Assembly (NCBI GenBank): GCA_014706295.1
Contig: JACSVZ010000027.1
Coordinates: 4,816,924-4,880,923 of the forward strand
DNA length: 64,000 bases
Direction: 5' to 3'
From: Lycocorax pyrrhopterus obiensis
Taxonomy: Eukaryota > Chordata > Aves > Passeriformes > Paradisaeidae
The notes under the pieces were generated by a model. That model was not told the DNA's origin. It saw nothing but the letters and a program-made list of their open reading frames with translations, and ran no database searches. This document shows positions 36,201 through 64,000 of this stretch, in pieces; position 1 is the first letter of the stretch; each line of letters starts with the position of its first letter. The position numbers and the translations under genes are program-made.

Positions 36201-37009
36201 GCGCTGCTGGAAATCCAGGACCTTCCCTCGGAGTCAAACGGTGCAGTGAGGCTCAAATTCCCTTTTAAAAATCCTTACCTATCCCACTTCCCAGCGCCGA
36301 GCTGACTTGTTCCCTCAGGAAAGCACAAGCACAACTTTGGAACAGACTTGGAAAGTACCAAAAATACAGAGAAAGGCACCTTGCATTTTCCTAAACACGA
36401 GTCTTGACAGAAAACAACAACTTTCTCCCTTAAATGACCTGAAGAACGGAGGGTTTGATAACTGCACTGACAGCTGGTTCATTGAACATCCCCGGGACAC
36501 AGATTTCTAACAGGAAGGGACAGTTTGGGGTTTTTCTTAACCAATTATCCTTGACTTAGAGCAGGCAGGAGACATGGAAATAATAACAACAATCAACGGT
36601 CTGTCAGATAGAAGGGTTTTGTTCTCCCTCTCATTTCCAAATACCAACCGAACACCCAATGAAAAAGCAGAACCCGGTGGTACCAACTGTTGCTCCAGAA
36701 TCCATATGGTACATCCATGCCCTAATTAATCCCTATGAACTATCTCCTATTTGTAATTAATTTGACAGTGGAACAAAATCAGCACTTTGCTGGGAAGCAA
36801 GGTCACACTGACCAGAAAGTGTCAGGACTAATTCCTACCAACAGAAATGAGAATTGGCTTTAAAAGGCCAGTAAAAATAGCTGCACAAATGTCATTCGTG
36901 TGAAATTTTATGACGCTGGGTGAAAGTCAGGCCCAACGGAGGCCAAAACTCTCATTATCTGATACAAGAGCAGGATTCTTCTCCTCGTGCTCTGCATTTG
37001 GGTCAAGCA

Positions 37010-37165
37010 CAGAGAATCACGGAATGTCCTCAGTGAGAAGGGACACACAAGGTCATCAAGCCCAACTGACACCTGGGGCCAAGTCACCCCAGGACAGCCC
37101 TACACAGGACACCCCCAACAATCCCACCACGCGCCCAAGAGCTTTGTCCAAACACTCCTGGAGCT
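37010..37165 (-). mobile_element. CR1-like 3' end fragment (antisense)
   Basis: AGAGAATCACGGAATGTCCT followed by GAGAAGGGACACACAAGGTC and ATCAAGCCCAACTGACACC. Diverged from the other copies. Confidence 0.75.
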
Positions 37166-37380
37166 GGAGAAGTATTTCCTCGAGCAATGCCAAACCGCAC
37201 GGCTGCGGCCCGTCAGCTCGAGGCAGGGCTGGCTCCGGCTGCCAGCAGCGTTATGAAGGTTTATCCGAGCAAGGAATTCTGAGCGGGAGCTGCTGCTTCC
37301 AGGGACTGTGCTGGAGCTGCAGCAGCTGACACTGGGGATCCATGAGCCCCGACCTGCCCGGAGCCGGGAGGAGGACGGGG

Positions 37381-37568
37381 GTGACACGGGAGAGGAGATG
37401 GGCATGGAGGTGACACGGGAGGGGACATGGGCACGGGGTTGACACGGGAGGGGAGATGGGCATGGAGGTGACACGGGAGGAGAGGTGGGCAGGGGGGTGA
37501 CACGGGAGGGGAGGTGGGCACGGGGGTGACACGGGAGGGGACGTGGGCACGGGGGTGACACAGGTGGC
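37381..37568. repeat. 29-30 bp tandem repeat, about 6 copies
   Basis: Each unit begins GTGACACGGGAG or close to it and ends GGGCACGGGG or GGGCATGGAG. Copies vary by a base or two in length. It borders the CpG island on its left. Confidence 0.9.
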
Positions 37569-38096
37569 GTCTCCCGGTGCGGTCACTCCGTTCCCGCGCT
37601 CGGCAGCGCGGGGAGCGCTCAGTTCATCACCGAGGGGCTCGACACGTGCAGCCGCGGGCCGGCACCCGGCGCTCCGCTCGGGAAAGCCCTTCAGGCATCA
37701 TTTCCCTCGGGATAAACAGCCCGGAGAGGCCCGTCCCGGAGCGCGGAAGGCAGCGGGGAAGGGGGAGGACGCGGGGACCCCGGGGGTGACACCGGCCCCT
37801 CGCGGCGGCACCGGCGGCGGAGCGCGCCCGGCTCATCCCGGCGCCTCCGGATCTCCCCGGAGCGCCCGGCTCGGTCCCTCCGGGCTCCCGCCCCCCTCAG
37901 CCCGCCGCGGCTCCGTCCCCTCGGGGCCCGCGGCTGCGCTCGGGCTCCCGCCTCCCGGTGCCCCCGGAACGGCCGCTCGGTCCCCTCAGCCTCCCGCCGT
38001 CTCCCGTGGCTCCGGGCCCTCGGGTGGCGCCGCTCGGTGTCCTCAGGCCCCCGCCCGGCCCGGCCCGGTCCCGCCGCGCCCTCAGCCCCCACTCAC

Positions 38097-38158
38097 CGGC
38101 TCCGGCCCGTGGCGGCGCCGGGGCCCCTCGGCCGCCGAGCCCGGGCGGGGGGCGCGGG
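38097..38158 (-). other. GJC1: Candidate GJC1 exon 1 (noncoding)
   Basis: The minus strand reads GGAGCCG|GTGAGTGGG, a near-perfect donor with the exon ending at 38097, in the middle of the CpG island. The 5' limit is a guess placed just downstream of the NRF1-like palindrome. The segment contains no ATG in exon direction. Confidence 0.4.
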
Positions 38159-38168
38159 GCGCATGCGC
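38159..38168. promoter_or_regulatory. NRF1-like palindrome
   Basis: GCGCATGCGC, a self-complementary core of the NRF1 binding site. The flanks match the full consensus only on one side of each strand. Its place in a CpG-island promoter next to an exon donor makes function plausible. Confidence 0.5.
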
Positions 38169-38224
38169 GGAGCCCCCTCAGCGCGCGCGGGCCGGGGCGG
38201 GCGGGGACCGAGGGACCCGGGCGG

Positions 38225-38720
38225 GAGCGGGACAGGGACACGGAGCGGGGTCAGGGTGGGGACACAGCAGGGGACAGGGACAGGGACAAGGAGCGGGGTC
38301 GGGGGGTGACACAGCAGGGGACAGGGACAGGGACACGGAGCGGGGTCAGGGTGGGGACACAGCGGGGGACAGGGACAGGGACACGGAGCGGGGTCAGGGT
38401 GCGGACACAGCAGGGGACAGGGACAGGGACATGGGACTGGGGACAGGGACACAGCAGGGGACAGGGACAGGGACACGGAGCGGGGTCAGGGTGGGGACAC
38501 AGCGGGGGACAGGGACAGGGACATGGGATGGGGACAGGGACACAGCAGGGGACAGGGACAGGGACACGGAGCGGAGTCAGGACACGGAGCGGGGTCAGGG
38601 TGGGGACACAGCGGGGGACAGGGACAAGGACACAGGACTGGGGTCAGGATGCGGGGAGAGGGACAAAGACGCGGAGTGGGGTCGGGATGGGGGCACAGCA
38701 GGGGATAGGGATGAGAGGAG
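38225..38720. repeat. G-rich minisatellite, left part
   Basis: Repeats built from GGGACAGGGACACGGAGCGGGGTCAGGGTGGGGACACAGC-like units, roughly 50-70 bases long with internal GGGACA sub-repeats. Open on the plus strand and fused to the CpG-island open frame, giving a false 396-codon ORF. The plus strand is strongly G over C. Confidence 0.92.
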
Positions 38721-38724
38721 AGAT

Positions 38725-39160
38725 GTGCGCTGATGTCTTTACAAACAATCTGATGGGTGTTAACGTCTTTGAAATGGGTCTTAATGTCTCTGCTGACTTG
38801 GGGCAGCAGGTTCCTTACCGGGCCCGGACAGCTTGGCTCCTGAAACAGACACGGGTCTGCACGAGCCTGAGCCTCTGAACTTTGGGGTAAAACAGCGGGT
38901 TCAAGGGGGGATACGGGGTAGGCGGTTCGGGAAGGCTGCACCTTCCTGGTACCTCAGCCGGTGGGGAAAGGAAGAGGGCGACGTGCGGCCGGGAGTTCGG
39001 ATAAAAGGGAGGCTGTGCCCTGCGAAACCGAGAGAGAGAAAACCCTGCGGGCGTGTGCCCCAGTGGCCTCTCTGCCTTTATTCGAATAAAGTTCAAGGAC
39101 TCCTCTGTCTCCTTTTTGGACAGAAACCTCTGGCGTTTGTGGATTTTCCTGACAGGGGCA
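38725..39160 (+). mobile_element. Probable solo LTR of an endogenous retrovirus
   Basis: About 435 bases of unique sequence interrupt the minisatellite, which resumes afterwards with the same repeat type. The insert has LTR architecture on the plus strand: a TATA-like GGATAAAAGG at about 38999, AATAAA at 39085-39090 some 85 bases later, then a T/C/G-rich tail ending TTTTCCTGACA. No gag, pol or env remnants flank it, so it is a solo LTR. The ends (TG at about 38721-38750, CA at about 39158) and a target-site duplication could not be fixed because the flanks are repetitive. The family was not identified. Confidence 0.6.
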
Positions 39161-40900
39161 AAGACACGGAGCGGGGTCAGGATGGGGACACAGCAGGGGA
39201 TAGGGACAAGGACACGGAGCAGGACAGAACGTGGGGAGCAGGACAAGAATCGGGAGGAACTCTGGAGCAGGGCTGTGGACAGGGACACCACCAGCAGGGT
39301 GGGGACGGGGGCATCAGGAGCAGGGTGAGGACAGGGACATAGGGAGCTGGACAGGGAGTGGGGCAGGGTGGGGATGTGGAGACCAAAACAGGGTGGAATG
39401 GGGGCATCAGGAGCAGGACAGGGACGAGGACACAGGGAGCAGGACAGTGATGGGGACAGTGGGAACAGGGCTGTGGATGGACACCAGGAGCAGGATGAAG
39501 GCAATGGAAGCAAGAAGGGGACAAAGATGCTGGGAGGGGGATGGGGACACAGAGAGCAGGAGGCACTGGGAGCAAAATGGGTGATGGGGACACTGGGAGC
39601 AAGATGGGGATGGGGAGAGCAGGAGCAGGATGAGGACAGGGATTTAGGGAGCTGGACAGGGACTGGGGCAGGGTGGGATGGGGGCACCAGGAGCAGAAGG
39701 GGAATGAGAACACAGGAAGCAGGATAGGGACAGAGACATGGAGAGCAGGACAGGAATGGGGACACTGGGAGCGGGTCTGTGGACAGGGACACCAGGAGCA
39801 GGATGGGGACGAGGAGATCAGGAGCAGGGTGGGGACCAGGGACGTTGGGAGCAGGCTGAGATGGGGGAATCAGAAGCAAGTCAGGGACAAGGACACAGGG
39901 AGCAGGATGGGTACAGGCACATGGGGATCAGGACAAGAATGGGGACAGTGGGAGCAGGGCTGTGTACAGGGACACCAGGAGCAGGATGGGGACACTGGGA
40001 CAGGGGTGGGGATGGGGGCATCTGGTGCAGAATGGGAATGAGGGCATCAGGAACAGGGTGGGAACAGGGATATGGAGCACAGGACAGGGACAGGGTGGGG
40101 ACAAGGGACACCAAGAGCAGGGTGGAGATTGGGCATCAGAAGCAGGACAGGGACGAGGACACTGGGAGCAGGATGGGAACAGGGAAACGGGCAGCAGGAC
40201 AGGTACACCAGGAGCAGGATGAGGATGGGGACATCAGGAGCAGGGTGGAAACCAGGGACGTTGGGAGCAGGGACAGGAGGATGGGATGGGGAAATCAGAA
40301 GCAGGACAGGGACACTGCAAGCAAGATGAGGTCAGGGACACAGGGAGCAGGACAGTGATGGGGACAGTGGAAACAGGATGAACACCAGGGGCAGGATAGC
40401 GGCAATGGGACCAAGAAGGGGACACTGGGAGGGGGATTGGGACATTTGGAGTAGGAAAATTATGGAGGCACTGGGAGCGGAATGGGTGATGGGGACAAGG
40501 GGAGCAAGATGGGAATGGAGAGAGCGGGAGCAGGGTGGAAATAGGGCCATTGAGAAGCAGGATAGGGACTGGGGTGGGTGGAGACAGGGAGACCAAAGCA
40601 GGGTGGGATGGGGGATCAGGAGCAGGACACACACAAGGACACAGGGAGCAGGTGGGGACAATGGGAATGGGGCTGTGGACAGGGGCACCAGGAACAGGGT
40701 GGAGGCACTGGGAGCCAGACAGGCACGAGGACAGCAGAAGCAGGACTGCAGTCAGGGTCCCAGGAGCAGGATGGAGACAGAGACACGGCACAGGCTGGGG
40801 GCTCATCCCACAAGGAGATGGCTGCTCAAGGTGCCGTGTCCTGTAGGGACATCCCAAGTTCCTGGGATGGGGACAAACGGGGACAACTGGGGGGGTCAAC
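39161..40900. repeat. G-rich degenerate minisatellite, right part
   Basis: About 1.7 kb of units like GGGGACACAGGGAGCAGGACA and GGGGCATCAGGAGCAGG, period near 18-24 with higher-order blocks (the block with ACACCAGGAGCAGGATG recurs near 39481, 39788, 39978 and 40208). More diverged than the left part. Long open frames on both strands are repeat artefacts. Confidence 0.9.
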
Positions 40901-43338
40901 ACAGGGCCACTCATTGCTGATGGCCCTGCTGAGGGTGGGGGCACATCCCCCGGGGTGTGTCCCAGAGCTGAGCCCTGACCCACTCATGCCAAGGATGGAG
41001 CCTCCGGTGCCCCAGTGCGTGATTCCACGTGCCTCAGTTTACCTGCGGCACGGCCCAGGCAGGCACAGCCCTTGGGGCATCCTGCACCCGCACAGATCCT
41101 TTGTGTGGGGAAATTCCAGCCGCATGGCAGGGGCTGGGGGCAGGCTGCAGCCGCACAGCCCCCACGCCCAGGGCAGAGCCGTTTCCGCGGAAAATCCCGG
41201 CTCGCGTGCGCGGGGCCAGGTTCGCGGCTGCTCGGCCCCGCCGCGGGTCAGCGTTTTCCAGCCGCCGGGAAGAGCCTGCGTGAGAACCGGCTCCTTCCCA
41301 CGCCTGCCCGGCCGCGTCCCGCCGCTCTCTCCCGGGGTGACGGCCGGAGCCATGCTCGGACCCGCAGGGACCCACTGGGCATCGCAGCCTCGGGGTTCTG
41401 CTCTCCAGGTGCGACCGGCATCGACGCCCATCCACGGGTGTCCCCAGGGCCCCGTCCGGCCCCGTTACCCAGCCCTGGAAAGCCCGAGGCTGCGAGGATG
41501 GATGTCCTCTTCCTGGGACAAACCCGCCCAGAGCAGCCGAGCTCTTGGCTCCGGAGCCAGGGGCCATCCCCGAGCCCCGGGACGTGCAGAGCAGCCCGAG
41601 CACCGCCAGCCCCGGACACTGACCCCGCCGCAGCCCGGGCGGGAGCAATCCAGGGTTTGCTCCAGGAGACGCCTGGCCTGGTCCCTGGGGGCCCAGTTTG
41701 GTGCTGGTCTGTACTGGGAGGTGACAAGCACCCCCAGCGAGGCCATGGGGGTGCCGGGTTTGTACTCTGCTTGCATCAAGCCAGGATTGAGCCCCACTTC
41801 CCCCAGGACAGAGGGGCAATGCGCCATCGGTGAGGCCACGGTGCCAGGGCGGATGTGGGAGGTGAGGGGGAACCCCCCCGGCAGGAAAGGCTGAGCCTGG
41901 TGATAGGGCTGGAGCCCCAGGACCGCATCCCTGGAAAGGCTGAGCCTGGTGATAGGGCCAGAGCCCTGGCACCCTCCTGCTGGGCGATGGGGTGGGGCAG
42001 CAGCATGGCCTGGGGGGCGATGCCGGTGTCTGCTGACAGGAAATCCTTCCCTTCCCTTCCCAGGTTTTGATGCTCCACTGGCCCTGAATTATCCCCCACA
42101 ACATCCAGTTTCCGCAGACACTCAGCACACAGTGGGATGGGTGGATGTGCTGTCCCGTGGCTGCTTCCCATCCCCGGTGCTTACGTCAGCCCAGTGCCCC
42201 CAGTTTCCACCAGCAACTGGCAGGTTTAGGGAGCGGGGGAGGAGGTTGTCCTTGGCTTTACCCTCTTCTCCCCGTGTGCTGGTGCCCCAGGGCCACCTCA
42301 AGCCCCTCCGAGCACAGGGAGGCTCTGGGACAGGCTCCCAGTGGTGTCTCTGGGATGAACGAGGCTGCCAGGGCCAAACTCGGCACGGCAGCACGGGGGC
42401 AGTGCCAGGCCAGCGCAGGCTGGGGGCAGCCAGGGGCCAGGGAGGGCAGGAAATGTCCCCAGGAGATGTAAATCAGCCCTGGTTCCACAGCCCGTACTTG
42501 GGACTGAACGGGGGCAGAGTTCAGAGAGAGAGACAGAGCAGGGGAGAGGAGAGGGAGCACTAAAAACCTTTCAGAGGATGAGCAGCTGATGAAATCCCTG
42601 AAAACTCGGCAAGACTGAGTGAGAAAGGAAAAAAAATAGGTCTGGGCTGGCTGGTGCATTCATTACCACAGGAGTGGGACAGATGGGAGACATGAGTCCT
42701 TGGGGTTGGGACAGCGCTGAGGCCAGGGGGAACTGAGGCTGAGGATGTGGGAAATCAGGACAGTGTGTACTGGAAGCACTGGGAAAGCAGAGCCTCCCCC
42801 AGCACTGCCATGTCGGGGCACCATCAGACTAAGCCCAGCCTGGAAGTTTGTACTAAATGTTTACAAGGGTTCAAAAAAGGGGTACAAAAAGGTCAAAGCC
42901 ACACTCATACCTCCTCCTGCGGAGGTTGGTAGAAGCAATGCCCCCCAGCATTCCCCTCACCAACCCCCCTTTCTCAGCTGCCTGAAATGCTTGACACAGT
43001 TGAGGCCCAGCCCTCAGGAATCCATATTCACACTGCTCAGCTCCGTGTGCTGGAGGAGCCTATCCAAAGGGAAAACCTTGCTGGAGGCAACAGCAGCTGG
43101 AGACGAACAATACAAAATGGATCAGGGCTCTGGGTCTGGGCTGCTCCCCGTATGGAGAATGCCCACAGTTGGTCCATGAATGCCCAGGGAGACTCCTACA
43201 GCCATGGAAGAGCGACCTGAGGAGCAGCTCCCTGCCTGCCCTGAGCCTCCAGGAGCCAGGGCTGGGCAAGCAGGGATGGGGAAGGACTGGCAGGTGCCAG
43301 CCAGGGCTCAGGTCAGCCCCCGTGCCAGGGCAGCAGGT
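40901..43338. other. Intergenic stretch and EFTUD2 3' UTR, with a CpG-rich patch
   Basis: The part next to 43338 must include the EFTUD2 3' UTR on the minus strand, but no minus-strand AATAAA or ATTAAA was seen in the first 1.3 kb below the stop codon, so the UTR end is not placed. No coding gene was recognised. Mammals carry HIGD1B here; none of its conserved core was recognised. Confidence 0.45.
41150..41660. promoter_or_regulatory. Second orphan CpG-rich patch
   Basis: High CpG density, including TTTCCGCGGAAA (a 12-base palindrome at about 41179) and CCCCGCCGCGGG. It lies between the minisatellite and the EFTUD2 3' end, with no recognised exon. It could be a promoter of an unrecognised transcript or a remnant of a lost gene's promoter. 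Confidence 0.4.
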
Positions 43339-63378
<20,040 letters not shown>

Positions 63379-64000
63379 CTGCAACCAAGGCTCACCCTCA
63401 GCTGCTGCGGAGCCACCCGAGGGGACAGGCCTGGGGTGACCCCTGAGCGAGGGACCCCCAGTGCAGCCCCAGCATCCACAGAGGTGCCCTGGGAGCAGCT
63501 CCTGGGTGAGCAGCACGGCTCTTCCCACAGCACCTGGATCAGGAACAGCCCCTGGGCTTGCAGCCACACCCCGGCACAGGCAGCAGCTCACACACACAAC
63601 AGCCACACACAGCACAGCACCAACACCCGGGTAACACAGCCCCCACACCACACGGACCAGCAGCAGATGGGAAGGAGCTCCCTCGTTTCCCCCGCGGGGC
63701 AGCCCCTCCGCTCCCCCCGTCCTCCTCCCGCTCCCCTGCTGTCCGTGGGGATCTTGCTCTGCCTTCCCCCGCGAGGATCCGGCTCCCTGCTGCAGCCTCA
63801 GCTCCCTCCTGAGGGGCTCCCGAAGGGACACGGACCCTCCATGGGACTGACACCAAAACCAGCCAAACACAGCCCGAGCCGCAGGAGCTCCCAGTCCCCA
63901 CCGCGATTCCAGCAGGAACTTTGTCATTCCCTTTCCCCCAGGAACAGATTTTGTCAATTCTTCAAACACCCAACCCACTCCGACCCGCGGGATTCAGACC
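63379..64000. other. EFTUD2: EFTUD2 intron upstream of residue 36, running off the window
   Basis: No match to the expected first coding exon (start MDTDLYDEF) was found in this stretch on the minus strand, so it is intron and the start codon lies beyond position 64000. The sequence is GC-rich and otherwise featureless. Confidence 0.7.

Larger units (their letters stand above)
37560..38240 (-). promoter_or_regulatory. GJC1: CpG island, probable GJC1 promoter
   Basis: The densest CpG region in the window, without TATA boxes or interspersed repeats. The minus strand carries a clean exon donor (38097) inside it. A palindrome GCGCATGCGC at 38159-38168 is the core of an NRF1 site and lies about 60-70 bases upstream of that donor in transcript direction. 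The position, about 21 kb upstream of the GJC1 coding exon on the same strand, parallels the roughly 30-kb span of the human gene. Nothing in the sequence rules out a bidirectional promoter. Confidence 0.6.

Noticed and set aside
37543..38733. 396-codon plus-strand open frame
   Set aside because: It spans a CpG island and a G-rich minisatellite; the composition, not selection, keeps it open. It matches no family.
38815..39879. 354-codon minus-strand open frame rich in Pro, Ser and Cys
   Set aside because: It runs across the probable LTR and the minisatellite; the repetitive protein is an artefact of the repeat.
37381..40900. CRISPR-like regular repeats
   Set aside because: They are direct tandem repeats without distinct spacers, in a vertebrate genome: minisatellites.
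40578..42128. Overlapping 438-, 272- and 364-codon frames
   Set aside because: They overlap on both strands in GC-rich sequence with no recognisable domains, so at most one could be real, and none looks like a protein family.
40901..43338. HIGD1B expected from mammalian gene order
   Set aside because: No HIGD1 core sequence was recognised on the plus strand; absence cannot be proven by eye.

Overview
The window is vertebrate nuclear DNA, almost certainly from a bird. The genes are split into short exons with GT-AG introns. Copies of the CR1 LINE 3' end, the dominant avian interspersed repeat, occur in both orientations. There are GC-rich micro- and minisatellites and no bacterial-style operons. 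The gene order, ADAM11 (+), GJC1 (-), EFTUD2 (-), matches the same block on human chromosome 17q21.31. The species cannot be named from the sequence; a neoavian or passerine bird is a guess from CR1 style and compact introns.

Layout. Positions 1-2095 hold the last coding codons of ADAM11 and its long GC-rich 3' UTR, ending at a canonical AATAAA. From 2.1 to 12.5 kb is intergenic sequence with an 18-bp and a 50-bp tandem repeat, a 778-bp (GAGGA)n array, several CR1 fragments and an orphan CpG-rich patch near 8 kb. GJC1 (connexin 45) lies on the minus strand. Its whole protein is in one exon at 15682-16863, with a probable 3.1-kb 3' UTR reaching a polyadenylation signal at 12553-12558. Candidate noncoding 5' exons lie about 19 and 21 kb upstream, the farther one in a CpG island at 37.56-38.24 kb. 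From 38.2 to 40.9 kb is a degenerate G-rich minisatellite interrupted by a probable solo LTR. After a second orphan CpG-rich patch (41.1-41.7 kb), EFTUD2 (the U5 snRNP GTPase Snu114/116K) fills 43.3 kb to the right edge on the minus strand.

Twenty-six EFTUD2 coding exons were placed to the base from splice sites and reading phase. Joined, they give 937 codons plus a stop. Adding the 35 residues of the missing first coding exon (human numbering) gives 972, the human length, with no frameshift or stop.

The three genes are neighbours by ancestry rather than by function: a synaptic non-catalytic ADAM protein, a cardiac/vascular/neuronal gap-junction channel and a core spliceosomal GTPase. No new multi-gene system was found. 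The observations most worth following are a possible junction-spanning upstream ORF in the GJC1 leader, unusually weak splice sites at two EFTUD2 exons, the orphan CpG-rich patches, and the long homopurine and G-skewed repeats.
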